Shown here: piece by piece, positions 24,788-33,479 of the stretch
How the letters are laid out: every line of letters begins with the position of its first letter
Numbering within the stretch: position 1 is the stretch's first letter
NCBI RefSeq assembly: GCF_018390595.1
Contig: NZ_JAHBAV010000026.1
Coordinates: 1 to 44,378, forward strand
DNA: 44,378 nt
Direction: 5' to 3'
Source of the DNA: Dietzia massiliensis
GTDB lineage: Bacteria; Actinomycetota; Actinomycetes; Mycobacteriales; Mycobacteriaceae
Notes under the pieces: generated by a model
What the model was told of the DNA's origin: nothing
Database searches by the model: none
The model's input: only the letters and a program-made list of their open reading frames with translations
Made by a program: the position numbers and the translations under genes

Positions 24788-26324
24788 GTGACCCGATCAG
24801 CCGATGAGTCCGCGAGACGCACCCGTTCCGTCCGCACCAGCCCGGACGTGCCCCAGCGGGCACCGATCACGGTCGGGGACCTCTCCCGTCTCCTCGGAAC
24901 TCCGCTGGTGGGCGGGCCGCGGGCGGCAGCCCGGGCGGTGGCCGACCTCGTCGTCGTCGACATCACCGACGACTCCCGCAGCGTCTCCACCGGCCACGCC
25001 TACCTCGCCCTGCCGGGCAGCCACCACCACGGCCACGCTGCCGACCCTCGTCGTCGGCGATCCCCGCGCGGTGAGTGGCCCGCTCAGCGCGTCGTTCCAC
25101 GGCTGCCCGTCGAACGCGATGCGGGTCTTCGGCGTCACCGGGACCAACGGCAAGACCAGCACCGCGCACTTCCTCGAGGCCGGCCTCGCCGCGGCGGGCG
25201 AGAGCAGCGGGTTGATCTCCGGCGTCGCGATCCGCGGCGCCGGCCTCGACCTGCGGCCCGTCCGCACGACGCCCGAGGCCCCCATGCTCCAGCGCACCCT
25301 CGGCCGGTTCGTCCGCGGCGGAGCCACCGCGTGCGCGATGGAAGTCTCCTCGCGCGCGATCGACCAGGGCCGCGTCGACGGGGTCCGCTTCCGCACGGTG
25401 GCGTTCACCAACCTCGGCCACGACCACCTCGACTACCACCACACGATGGAGGAGTACTACCGGGTCAAGGCGTCGCTGTTCACGGCCGCGCGCGCCGACA
25501 CGGCCGTGGTCTCCGTCGACGACCCTCACGGGCGCCGGCTCGCCGCGGAATCGGAACCGCCCACGTGGACGTGCTCGGTCCGCGACGTGGGGGCGGACGT
25601 CTACGCCGAGCGCGTCGACTGTGACGGCACGGGTTCGCGCTTCACCGCCCGGACGCCGCTCGGGGCCGTCCCGGTCCGGCTGCACGTCCTGGGGCCGCAC
25701 CAGGTGCCCAACGCCCTCGTCGCGCTGACCGGTCTCCTCGCCGACGGCATCGATCCGCGCGCGGCGGCCGAGGGCATCTCCCGGTTGTCGCGGGTCCCGG
25801 GGCGCTGCGAGCCGGTGCACGCCGGGCAGTCGTTCACCGCGCTCGTCGACTACATGCACAACGAGCCCGGTCAGCGTGCGCTGCTGCCGCACCTGAGGTC
25901 GATGGCGACCGGGCGGTTGATCCTGGTGATCGGGGCGACCGGCGGACGAGACCGCACCAAGAGACGCCCGCTCGGGCGCACCGCGGCGTCGTTCGCCGAC
26001 CTGGTGATCGTCACCGACGAGAGCCCCGAGGACGAGGACCCGGCCGCCCTCCGTGCCGAGGTCCTCGCCAGCGCGCGCGAGGCCGCGGTGGCCCGCGCGG
26101 GTGGGGCCGCGGGGGTCGAGGTCGTGGAGGAGTCGGACAGGGGAGAGGCTGTGGCCCTCGCCGTGGCGGTGGCCGGGCCGGCGGACGTGGTGGTGGTCGC
26201 CGGTCGTGGCAGCGAGGTGTCCCGACGCTACGGGTCCCGCCGGGACGACTTCGACGACCGCGCCCGCCTGCTGCAGGCGATCCTCGAATCCTCGGTGGAG
26301 AACCCCGGTCAACGCTCAGCCTAG
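24788..26324 (+). pseudogene. MurE-like Mur ligase, frameshifted near the N-terminal domain
   Basis: The N-terminal Mur domain is read from GTG 24788 (TVGDLSRLLGTPLVGG, then DITDDSRSVSTGHAYLALPG). From about 25035 the homology moves to another frame, starting LPTLVVGDPRAVSGPL and going on through the P-loop GVTGTNGKTS, TTPEAP, MEVSSRAI, FTNLGHDHLDYH and VDYMHNE to FDDR near 26250. The roughly 25 residues that normally join these two parts are missing, so this looks like a deletion that also shifts frame. The catalytic domains are intact in the second frame, with Arg in place of the usual His in MEVSSHA. MurE adds the third stem-peptide residue to UDP-MurNAc-dipeptide; this is probably a paralogue, since murE normally lies in the dcw cluster. 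Sequencing error remains possible. Confidence 0.7.
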
Positions 26325-26384
26325 GGGCGGAATCCGGGGTTAGGCTGCCCCCATCGTCCCCGCGCCATCCGCGAAAGGCCGACC

Positions 26385-26948
26385 ATGGGCACGCTGAGCT
26401 ACACCGCGACCGTCTCGCTCGACGGGTACGTGGCAGACGCGGACGGGGATTTCCAGTGGTCCGCGCCGGACGCCGAGGTGTTCCGGTTCCACGTGGACCG
26501 CATGGAGGCCGTCGCCCACGAGGTGCTGGGGCGCCACACCTACGCGCTGATGGAGTACTGGCAGAACCCACCCGAGGGCGAGGAGTGGGGACCCGACGAG
26601 CAGGAGTTCGCTCGCCGCTGGCAGGCCATCCCCCGCACCCTGGTCTCGTCCACCATGACGGCCGCGGACCTCGCCTCGGACACCGACCGCCTGGTGCCGC
26701 GTCTCGACCCGGGCACCCTGCGCCGCATCGTCGACGAGGCCGACGGTGAGGTGGAGATCTTCGGTCCGACCACCGCGGCGGAGGCGATCCGCGCGGGAAT
26801 GGTGAGCGACTTCCTGTTCTTCGTCGTCCCGAAGGTGGTCGGCGGGGGCCTGCGCGCGCTGCCGCCGGACGCGCGCCTGGATCTGGAGCTCGCCGAGCAG
26901 CGCCTCTTCGGAGGCGGGACGGTGTTCCTGCACTACCGGAGCCGGTGA
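26385..26948 (+). CDS. RibD C-terminal / dihydrofolate reductase-like protein
   Basis: This 187-residue protein has the fold signature of the RibD-C/DHFR-like family: the opening TATVSLDGYVADADGDFQW, the middle LGRHTYALMEYW, and the GPTTAAEAI plus FFVVPKVVGGG segments. Members reduce pterin- or flavin-precursor-like substrates with NADPH, but most stand-alone actinobacterial copies have no assigned substrate. The ATG at 26385 follows GCGAAAGGCCGACC. It lies 60 bp after the Mur ligase gene in the same direction. It is not a classic FolA. Confidence 0.82.
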   Translation: MGTLSYTATVSLDGYVADADGDFQWSAPDAEVFRFHVDRMEAVAHEVLGRHTYALMEYWQNPPEGEEWGPDEQEFARRWQAIPRTLVSSTMTAADLASDTDRLVPRLDPGTLRRIVDEADGEVEIFGPTTAAEAIRAGMVSDFLFFVVPKVVGGGLRALPPDARLDLELAEQRLFGGGTVFLHYRSR

Positions 26949-27121
26949 CCCCGTAGCAGAGCGCGTGGGCGGTGTAGCGCAGCCCGTGCGCCGCGGCCAG
27001 GTCGTCGTCGTCACACCCCCGCCCGTACACCCGACGGCGTGTCCGGGATTGGACACGGTGCGCAGCGGGCGAGAAAAATGACGATCCACACTGTGCCACG
27101 TGCACATCCACCGCTGGGCGG
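26949..27121. other. intergenic stretch upstream of the MHS transporter gene
   Basis: No gene is apparent. An inverted repeat, CGTGTCC/GGACACG, with a 6-base spacer lies at 27038-27057. An AT-richer patch (GAGAAAAATGACGATCC) follows at about 27071-27086. Both could belong to the control region of the transporter. Confidence 0.35.
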
Positions 27122-27137
27122 GGTGATCCAGATCACC
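27122..27137. promoter_or_regulatory. CRP/GlxR-like palindromic operator
   Basis: GGTGATCCAGATCACC is a perfect 16-bp palindrome of the form GTGA-N6-TCAC, the core of CRP-family sites (GlxR in corynebacteria, Crp in mycobacteria). It lies 62 bp upstream of the transporter ATG. A cAMP-responsive regulator may tie transporter expression to carbon supply. The assignment is by motif only. Confidence 0.5.
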
Positions 27138-27198
27138 GGGACGCCTAGCCTTGTCGCGGTCGTCGGTAGCCACCCCGCTACCCGGACCTAGGAGGAAC

Positions 27199-28647
27199 AT
27201 GGCAACGCCGGACGGGAACACCGATCCCCACGGGAGCACAGCCGCGGTCGCCGAGACGATCTCGGCCGAGCCGGTGCCCCGTCACCGAATCATCCTCGCC
27301 TCGCTCATCGGCACCACGATCGAGTTCTACGACTTCTACATCTTCGCCACCGCCGCGGTGTCGGTCTTCCCGCTGCTGTTCTTCGCCGGCGGCGACGCCA
27401 GCACGGCACTGCTGGCGTCGATGGCCACGTTCGGCACGGCGTTCATCGCCCGCCCGCTCGGGTCCATCGTGTTCGGCCACTACGGCGACCGCCTCGGCCG
27501 CAAGGTCACCCTGGTGGGCGCGCTGCTCACGATGGGTATCGCGACGTTCCTCATCGGACTGTTGCCGACGATCCACCAGATCGGCCTGTGGGCCCCGGCG
27601 ATGCTGACCATCCTGCGCTTCTTCCAGGGCATCGGCCTCGGCGGCGAGTGGTCGGGCGCGGCGCTGCTGGCGTCGGAGACGGCGCAGCCGGGCAAGCGCG
27701 GGTTCGCCGCGATGTGGCCGCAGCTCGGCGCACCGTTCGGCTTCATCCTGGCCAACGGCATCTTCCTGCTGCTGACCGTGTGGTTCGCCTACGACTCCAC
27801 CGCCGCGGAGCTGTCGGACCCGTTCCTCGTCTGGGGCTGGCGCCTGCCGTTCCTGCTGTCGATCGTCATGGTCGGCGTGGGCCTGTACGTGCGGCTGCGC
27901 ATCGAGGAGACGCCGGTCTTCGCCCGCGCGGTCGCCAACAAGGAGCGCGTTAAGACCCCGGTGTCCGAGGTGTTCCGCCGCAACTGGTGGGAGATCATCC
28001 TCGGCACGTTCATCATGTTGGCCACCTACGGCCTGTTCTACCTCATGACCACGTGGATCCTGTCGTTCGCGATCGGTAGCGAGGAGACCGGCGGGCTCGG
28101 CTACGGCTACCAGTCGTTCCTCATCATCCAGGTCATCGCGATCCTGCTGTTCGCGGCGTTCGTCCCGATCGCCGGCTGGTTGGCCGACGTGCTCGGCCGC
28201 CGTCGGATGCTCATCGGCGTCACGGCCGCGATCATCGTCTTCGGCCTGAGCTTCGGCTGGTGGCTCGAGCCCGAGGCCATGGGCACCGGCGAGGGCCTGG
28301 ACGTGACCCGCATGCTGCTGTTCCTCAGCGTGGGCATGATGCTCATGGGCCTGACCTTCGGTCCGATGTCGGCGGTGCTGCCGGAGCTGTTCCCCACCAA
28401 CACCCGGTACACGGGCTCGGGTGTGGCCTACAACTTCTCCGCGATCCTCGGCGCGGCGCTCACCCCGTTCGTCGCGGTGTGGCTGGTGCAGAACTACTCG
28501 GTCGCCTACGTCGGCTACTACCTCGTGGGCCTGTCGGTGCTGACGATTATCTCGCTGATCCTCGCGCCGGAGACCAGCAAGGCCTCGATGTACACCGAGG
28601 ACGCCGAGATCGGCCGGACCGCCCGCTCCGGGGGCGCGTCCGCCTGA
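27199..28647 (+). CDS. MHS-family MFS transporter (metabolite:H+ symporter)
   Basis: The 482-residue protein has twelve hydrophobic segments. ATG 27199 follows AGGAGGAAC. Family features include the first helix region GTTIEFYDFYIFATAA (about 39-54), the loop 2-3 motif GHYGDRLGRKVTL (about 93-105), GIGLGGEWSGAALL at about 144-157, and the repeat of the loop motif WLADVLGRRRMLIG in the second half. These place it in the metabolite:H+ symporter group with proline/betaine, citrate and shikimate carriers. The substrate cannot be called. A strong terminator follows, and a CRP/GlxR-like site lies upstream. Confidence 0.9.
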   Translation: MATPDGNTDPHGSTAAVAETISAEPVPRHRIILASLIGTTIEFYDFYIFATAAVSVFPLLFFAGGDASTALLASMATFGTAFIARPLGSIVFGHYGDRLGRKVTLVGALLTMGIATFLIGLLPTIHQIGLWAPAMLTILRFFQGIGLGGEWSGAALLASETAQPGKRGFAAMWPQLGAPFGFILANGIFLLLTVWFAYDSTAAELSDPFLVWGWRLPFLLSIVMVGVGLYVRLRIEETPVFARAVANKERVKTPVSEVFRRNWWEIILGTFIMLATYGLFYLMTTWILSFAIGSEETGGLGYGYQSFLIIQVIAILLFAAFVPIAGWLADVLGRRRMLIGVTAAIIVFGLSFGWWLEPEAMGTGEGLDVTRMLLFLSVGMMLMGLTFGPMSAVLPELFPTNTRYTGSGVAYNFSAILGAALTPFVAVWLVQNYSVAYVGYYLVGLSVLTIISLILAPETSKASMYTEDAEIGRTARSGGASA

Positions 28648-28684
28648 CGCGCGCCGCAGCGCATCCCGCGCCGCGCGCCGCTGA

Positions 28685-28719
28685 CAGGGCCCGCCTCCCA
28701 GCCCGGGAGGCGGGCCCTG
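28685..28719 (+). terminator. perfect hairpin terminator after the MHS transporter
   Basis: Arms CAGGGCCCGCCTCCC (28685-28699) and GGGAGGCGGGCCCTG (28705-28719) are perfectly complementary over 15 bp with a 5-base loop. They sit 37 bases after the stop and just before the cobalamin riboswitch, insulating it from readthrough. Confidence 0.8.
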
Positions 28720-28727
28720 GCGTCTGT

Positions 28728-28860
28728 CGGTAGCATCCTGTGCGTTGGTCCAGGGAACCCGGTGAGAGTCCGGGGCTGTCCCGCAACGGTGTGACCTTTT
28801 CGCCCCTCGGCGCCGCGGCGCCCCCGCGGGCGAGGTCGAGCCCGATACCTGCCGACCGCC
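28728..28860 (+). promoter_or_regulatory. cobalamin riboswitch upstream of cobQ-cobK
   Basis: The conserved cobalamin aptamer parts appear in order: GGGAACCCGGTGAGAGTCC at about 28753-28771, the B12-box region GGGGCTGTCCCGCAAC at about 28772-28787, and the closing GAGCCCGATACCTGCCGAC at about 28838-28856. A variable GC-rich stem lies between. The cobQ ATG follows at 28908, with GAGGAG at 28891-28896, so control could be by hiding the ribosome binding site. Cobalamin would turn down cobQ and cobK. Confidence 0.9.
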
Positions 28861-28907
28861 GCCCGCGTCCGTGGTCGGCGCATGCCGGCCGAGGAGCCCC
28901 CCAGCAC

Positions 28908-30524
28908 ATGGATATCGCGCGCCCTCCGCGCGGGGAGCGGGTCACCCCGCACGCCCCGGCGGCCTCCCTACTCGTCGCCGGGACGACGTCCGATGCCGGC
29001 AAGAGCATCGTCACCACTGCCCTGTGCAGGGCGTTCGCCCGCCGCGGCCTGAGGGTGGCGCCGTTCAAGGCGCAGAACATGTCCAACAACTCGATGGTCG
29101 TCGCCGGGAGCCCGGGGCCGGGGCAGCCGGGTCGCCCGGACCAGCCGGACCCAGCAGGCCAGCCGTGCCCGTCCACCGCCGAGATCGGCCGCGCCCAGTG
29201 GATCCAGGCCCTCGCCGCGCGCGCCGAGCCCGAGCCCGCCATGAACCCGGTGCTGCTCAAGCCGGGCGGCGACCGGCGCAGCCACGTGGTGGTGATGGGC
29301 CAGCCGGCGAGCACGGTGTCCTCGCGGGACTTCGTCGACGGGCGCGCACACCTGGCGGAGGCGGCGTTCGCGGCCTACGACGACCTCGCCTCCCGGTACG
29401 ACCTCCTCATCTGCGAGGGCGCCGGCAGCCCTGCCGAGATCAATCTGCGCTCGAGCGACTACGTCAACATGGGCCTGGCCCGCCACGCCGACATGCCCGT
29501 GGTTGTGGTGGGCGATATCGACCGCGGCGGCGTCTTCGCGGCGCTGTTCGGGACGGTCGCGCTGCTCGAGCCGGCCGACCAGCGGCTGGTCGCGGGCTTC
29601 GTGATCAACAAGTTCCGCGGCGACCCGAGCCTGCTCGCGCCCGGACTGGACCAGCTCAGCGCGCTCACCGGCCGCCCGGTCCACGGCGTCCTGCCCTGGC
29701 ATCCTGACCTGTGGCTGGACTCCGAGGACGCCCTCGCGGTCAGCCCCCGCGCCGCCGACGCCACCGCGGCCCTGCGCGTGGCCGTGATCCGTCTGCCACG
29801 CATCAGCAACTTCACCGACGTTGACGCGCTCGGCCTGGAAGCCGACGTCGAGGTCGCCTATGTCACGGAGCCCCGCGACCTCGCGGGCGCGGACCTCGTC
29901 GTCGTCCCCGGGACCAGGGCGACCCTCGACGACCTCGCCTGGCTCCGCGCGCGGGGCCTCGACCGCGCGGTCACCACCCATGCCGAGCGGGGTGGCGCGG
30001 TGCTGGGGATCTGCGGCGGCTTCCAGATGCTCGGCGGCGAGATCATCGACCCCGACGGCATCGAGGGCGAGCCCGGCGCGCGCGTCGCCGGGCTCGGGCT
30101 GCTCGACGTGACCACGCGGTTCGGCGCGGAGAAGGTGCTGCGCCTGCCGACCGGGACCGCGCTGGGCCAGCCGGTGAGCGGGTACGAGATCCATCACGGC
30201 CGGGTGAGCGTCGGCGGTGGTGTCGGTGGGGGCGACGACGACGAGGTGTTCCCCGGCGGAGCCCGGCGGGGGCGGGTGTTCGGCACCATGTGGCACGGGA
30301 GTCTCGAGTCGGACGGGTTCCGGGGCGCGTTCCTGGCCGAGGTCGCGGCAGGGTCGGGGCGGACCCGCGAGCCCTCGGGCGTGAGCTTCGCCGCCGCGCG
30401 AGAGCGCCGCCTCGACCTGCTGGGCGACCTCGCCGAGGAGCACCTCGACCTGGATGCGCTCCTGGAGTTGGCGCGCTCGGGCCCGCCGCCGCTGCCGATC
30501 CTGCCGCCGGGGGCGGGCCGGTGA
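28908..30524 (+). CDS. cobQ: cobyric acid synthase
   Basis: CobQ amidates four side chains (b, d, e and g) of adenosylcobyrinic acid a,c-diamide, using glutamine and ATP. The 538-residue protein starts at ATG 28908. The N-terminal P-loop-like region is [20 protein letters not shown] and is followed by [14 protein letters not shown] Pro/Gly-rich insertion (about residues 65-85) is unusual. The glutaminase domain has the nucleophile in [13 protein letters not shown] (about 365-377) and the GYEIHHG motif with the later triad His. The upstream frame to 28740 runs through the riboswitch and is not coding. The stop overlaps the cobK start. Confidence 0.95.
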   Translation: MDIARPPRGERVTPHAPAASLLVAGTTSDAGKSIVTTALCRAFARRGLRVAPFKAQNMSNNSMVVAGSPGPGQPGRPDQPDPAGQPCPSTAEIGRAQWIQALAARAEPEPAMNPVLLKPGGDRRSHVVVMGQPASTVSSRDFVDGRAHLAEAAFAAYDDLASRYDLLICEGAGSPAEINLRSSDYVNMGLARHADMPVVVVGDIDRGGVFAALFGTVALLEPADQRLVAGFVINKFRGDPSLLAPGLDQLSALTGRPVHGVLPWHPDLWLDSEDALAVSPRAADATAALRVAVIRLPRISNFTDVDALGLEADVEVAYVTEPRDLAGADLVVVPGTRATLDDLAWLRARGLDRAVTTHAERGGAVLGICGGFQMLGGEIIDPDGIEGEPGARVAGLGLLDVTTRFGAEKVLRLPTGTALGQPVSGYEIHHGRVSVGGGVGGGDDDEVFPGGARRGRVFGTMWHGSLESDGFRGAFLAEVAAGSGRTREPSGVSFAAARERRLDLLGDLAEEHLDLDALLELARSGPPPLPILPPGAGR

Positions 30525-31270
30525 GCGTGCTCATCCTGGGCGGCACGGCCGAGGCCCGCGAGCTCGCCGCCCTGCTGGTCGAGCGCGGGGTGGCTGCGGT
30601 GTCGTCGCTGGCGGGCCGGGTGGCGCGGCCGCGGCTGCCGGAGGGCGACGTGCGGCTCGGCGGGTTCGGCGGCGTCGACGGGCTGCAGCAATACCTGATC
30701 GAGGTCGGCGTGACAGCGGTCGTCGACGCCACCCACCCGTTCGCGGCCGGGATCTCGGCCAATGCCGCCGCTGCGTGCGCGGCCGCGCGGGTTCCGCTCC
30801 TGCGCCTGGAGCGTCCGGGCTGGGCCGAGGCCCCGGGGGCCGACCGCTGGCACTGGGTTGACGACCACCACGAGGCCGCGGCGACCGCCTCTCGCCTGGG
30901 CCGTCGGCCGTTCCTCACGATCGGCCGGCAGTCGCTGGACAGGTTCGTCGGCCCCCTCGCCGAGCATCAGGCGCTGGTCAGGGTCGTGGACCCGCCCGAG
31001 GTGGAGCTGCCCGAGCCGTGGCGGTTGCTGCTGAGCCGGGGCCCCTACTCTGTCGACGCCGAGCGCGATCTCTTCGCCGAGCACGGCGTGGACGTGCTGG
31101 TCACCAAGGACTCGGGCGGCGACCACACGTGGTCGAAGATGGCTGTGGCCGACGAGCTCGGCGTGCCGGTCGTGGTGGTGCGCCGACCCGGCCCCGCGCC
31201 GGGTGTGCAGGTGGTGGACGACGCCGCGGCCGCCGCAGACTGGGTCAGCGCGTCCGCCGCGAACTCCTAG
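30521..31270 (+). CDS. cobK: precorrin-6A reductase
   Basis: CobK reduces precorrin-6A to dihydro-precorrin-6 with NADPH in aerobic cobalamin synthesis. The protein has 249 residues from GTG 30521, which overlaps the cobQ stop in a GTGA. It shows the N-terminal nucleotide site [13 protein letters not shown] (about 4-16), [15 protein letters not shown] (about 68-82), the GRQSLDRF region, [11 protein letters not shown] and [14 protein letters not shown] near the end. It shares the cobQ riboswitch. A hairpin follows at 31275-31332. Confidence 0.93.
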   Translation: MSVLILGGTAEARELAALLVERGVAAVSSLAGRVARPRLPEGDVRLGGFGGVDGLQQYLIEVGVTAVVDATHPFAAGISANAAAACAAARVPLLRLERPGWAEAPGADRWHWVDDHHEAAATASRLGRRPFLTIGRQSLDRFVGPLAEHQALVRVVDPPEVELPEPWRLLLSRGPYSVDAERDLFAEHGVDVLVTKDSGGDHTWSKMAVADELGVPVVVVRRPGPAPGVQVVDDAAAAADWVSASAANS

Positions 31271-31274
31271 GCGA

Positions 31275-31332
31275 ACTTCGGTGTAGCTACTGCGAGAATC
31301 CGGCCGGTTCATCGCAGTAACTACACCAAAGT
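31275..31332. repeat. intergenic palindrome 1 (terminator-like)
   Basis: Arms 31275-31295 and 31312-31332 pair over 21 bp with two mismatches (arm core GTGTAG-C/T-TACTGCGA). The loop contains AATCCGGCCG. It lies between convergent cobK and the SnoaL-like gene and can act as a two-way terminator. Its layout and loop resemble the palindrome at 31851-31902. Confidence 0.65.
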
Positions 31333-31391
31333 CTCGCGTCGTGTCAGTCGCGGACCGCCTGGCCCGTCGTGGAGCCCCCGGCCGACTCCCG

Positions 31392-31691
31392 CTAGAGCAA
31401 TTCGAGGTTGATCTCGCGGATCCGGTCGCCGTCCACGGTGTACCGGCCCTTCAGGTTCAACGTCATGGCCTGCCCCTCGTCGAGCGACATCCCCATGAAG
31501 TCCTTCACGTCAGCGCGCGCGGTGAGCGTGTTCACGATGGTGACGGTGGCCGTGTCGCCGTCGACCTCGATCTCTTCGGGCGTCATGCGGTCGACGAAGG
31601 TGCTGGTCATCGCGCGGTAGGTGTCGAGGTAGGCGGAGAGCCCGAGCTGCGTCCCGGCGGCGGAGTGTAGGACCGCGTCCTCGTGCAGCAC
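31392..31691 (-). CDS. SnoaL/NTF2-like small protein, start uncertain
   Basis: In the longest frame with a start codon (GTG 31691), 99 residues are read. Homology-like coding goes on upstream in the same frame, with VHDVITAHFEAYNSEDPHQLAAV, the usual first helix of SnoaL-like proteins, but there is no start codon there. An ATG at 31765 with GAGGAG just before it lies one frame away. A one-base shift within the first codons would give a normal protein of about 124 residues. So either the gene has a start-proximal frameshift, a sequencing error is present, or translation begins at an unusual codon. NTF2-like folds serve as small enzymes or ligand binders; no substrate can be assigned. Confidence 0.6.
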   Translation of the reverse strand: MLHEDAVLHSAAGTQLGLSAYLDTYRAMTSTFVDRMTPEEIEVDGDTATVTIVNTLTARADVKDFMGMSLDEGQAMTLNLKGRYTVDGDRIREINLELL

Positions 31692-31850
31692 GGCCGCCAG
31701 CTGGTGCGGGTCCTCGCTGTTGTAGGCCTCGAAGTGGGCTGTGATGACGTCGTGGACACTCTCATGGTCTCCTCGCTTGCCGCGGTCGGCCGGGGCGCTG
31801 GTCCGGTCGATGCCCAGCCCATTCTTGTTCGGTCGTCATCATCGCGGAAC

Positions 31851-31902
31851 TGGTCGTAGCCATCGAGCGATTCCGGCCGCATCTACGCGATGGCTACGAC
31901 CA
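31851..31902. repeat. intergenic palindrome 2 (terminator-like)
   Basis: Arms 31851-31865 and 31888-31902 are perfectly complementary over 15 bp (TGGTCGTAGCCATCG). The loop contains ATTCCGGCCG. It begins nine bases beyond the cobB stop, read on the minus strand, and may terminate that operon. It shares loop and arm pattern with palindrome 1, so the two may belong to a dispersed repeat family. Confidence 0.65.
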
Positions 31903-31910
31903 AACCGGGG

Positions 31911-33479
31911 TCAGGGCCGGGCGAGTTGGGCTGGCCGGCGACCCGACGCTCGGCGGGGCGGTTGGGGCGCTCCGGCGAACGCCCGGACCAGCTCCGCGAA
32001 CCGTACCGCCAGCGCAGGATGCCCCGCCCAGTGCGTGTGCAGGTACGAGGCGTGGATCGAGCCGGTGACAAAGCCCTCCGGCCCCGCACTGCTCGTCCAC
32101 GCCGGGTTCGCGCTCAAGCCCGGGCCCGGGCCCGCGCCTGAGCCCTGCCCCGTCGGCCGCGGCTCCGTGTCCGCACCCGCCGTCGGCGTGACCGCCGTGC
32201 GGTGGAACTCGTGCCCGGTGACCTCGGCGCCGGCGGCGGCGAGGACGCTGTCGGCGACGGCCGTCGAGCGCCGGTAGGCCAGCGTGAGCCGCGGGGCCAT
32301 GGCGGCGTCGGCGTCGATCGCGCCCACCATCGGCACGCCGTCCAGGCTCCGGCAGAGATACAGCAGGCCCGCACATTCGGCGACCGTCGGCACGCCCGCG
32401 GACGTCGCCGCGCGCAGTGCCCGCAGCATGGGCTCGTTGGCGGCGAGGTCGCCCGCGTGTACCTCGGGGAACCCGCCACCGAGGTAGATCCCTGCGGTCC
32501 CGTCGGGCAGGGACTCGTCGGCCAGCGGGTCGAACGGCGCGACCGAGCAGCCGGCCGCCTCGAGCAGCTCGACCGTCTCGGCGTAGCGGAAGGTGAAGGC
32601 CCGGCCACCGGCCACGGCGACGAGGGGACGCGCGGAGTTGTCGTCGTCGCCCTCACCAGGGCGGCCACCCACGGCGGTGTCACCGACCGCGCCACTCACC
32701 GTGCCATCCGCCGCGCCTCCCACCGCGCCGGCGACAGCCTCCCGCGCCGACCACGCAGGGCCCGCCAACGCCGGCGCGGAGCGCGCGATGCGCACCACGG
32801 CCTCGAGGTCGATCGCCTCGGCGACCTTCGCGGCGAGGTGGTCCAGCGACCGCGCGGCCTCCGGGCGTTCGGCGGCGGGGACCAGGCCGAGGTGGCGGGA
32901 GGGGGCGGTGACGTCGTCGTCGCGCTGGAGGACGCCCAACACCGGGATGCCGAGCGGGGCGAGCGCGCGGCGGACCTCGTCGGAGTGGCGGACCGAGCCG
33001 GCCTTGTTGAGCACCACGCCGGCGATGCGCAGGTCAGGGCCGTATGCGGCCATGCCCATCACCACGGCGGCGATGCTGCGGGAGGCGTGCGAGATGTCCA
33101 CCACCAGCACCACTGGGGAGTCGGTGAGGCGGGCGACGTGGGCGGTGGAGGCGAATCCGTCGCCGCCGATGTGCCCGTCGTACAGGCCCATCACGCCCTC
33201 GATCACGGCGATGTCCGCGGTGCGGCCGGCGTCCCGCGCGCCGTGCCGGAGCAGCGGGACGATGCGCTCGTCGCCCACGAGGTGCGGGTCGAGATTGCGG
33301 CCGGGCCGGCCGGTGGCCAGCGCGTGGTAGCCGGGGTCGATGTAGTCGGGCCCCACCTTGTGGCCGGACACGCGCAGGCCGGAGCGGCGCAGCGCGGCCA
33401 TGAGGCCGGTGGCCACGGTGGTCTTGCCGTGCCCGGACGCCGGCGCGGCCACCACCAGGCGCGGGAGTTCGGTCACCAT
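31911..33479 (-). CDS. cobB: hydrogenobyrinic/cobyrinic acid a,c-diamide synthase
   Basis: CobB amidates the a and c side chains of hydrogenobyrinic acid with glutamine and ATP. The start is ATG 33479, overlapping the cobO stop by seven bases; the open frame runs much further upstream, through cobO, but there it is a shadow. The protein has 522 residues. The P-loop ASGHGKTTVATGLMAAL lies at about 11-27, followed by GPDYIDPGYH and VIEGVMGLYDG. The glutaminase domain has YLGGGFPEVHA and the nucleophile region VAECAGLLYL. An Ala/Gly-rich insert near 275-310 and a Pro/Gly-rich insert near 465 are not conserved. The His of the triad lies in GSIHASYLHTHW. Confidence 0.94.
   Translation of the reverse strand: MVTELPRLVVAAPASGHGKTTVATGLMAALRRSGLRVSGHKVGPDYIDPGYHALATGRPGRNLDPHLVGDERIVPLLRHGARDAGRTADIAVIEGVMGLYDGHIGGDGFASTAHVARLTDSPVVLVVDISHASRSIAAVVMGMAAYGPDLRIAGVVLNKAGSVRHSDEVRRALAPLGIPVLGVLQRDDDVTAPSRHLGLVPAAERPEAARSLDHLAAKVAEAIDLEAVVRIARSAPALAGPAWSAREAVAGAVGGAADGTVSGAVGDTAVGGRPGEGDDDNSARPLVAVAGGRAFTFRYAETVELLEAAGCSVAPFDPLADESLPDGTAGIYLGGGFPEVHAGDLAANEPMLRALRAATSAGVPTVAECAGLLYLCRSLDGVPMVGAIDADAAMAPRLTLAYRRSTAVADSVLAAAGAEVTGHEFHRTAVTPTAGADTEPRPTGQGSGAGPGPGLSANPAWTSSAGPEGFVTGSIHASYLHTHWAGHPALAVRFAELVRAFAGAPQPPRRASGRRPAQLARP

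Noticed and set aside
26949..27239. Minus-strand ORF between the reductase and transporter genes
   Set aside because: It overlaps the control region and the start of the transporter, has no ribosome binding site and no recognisable domain.
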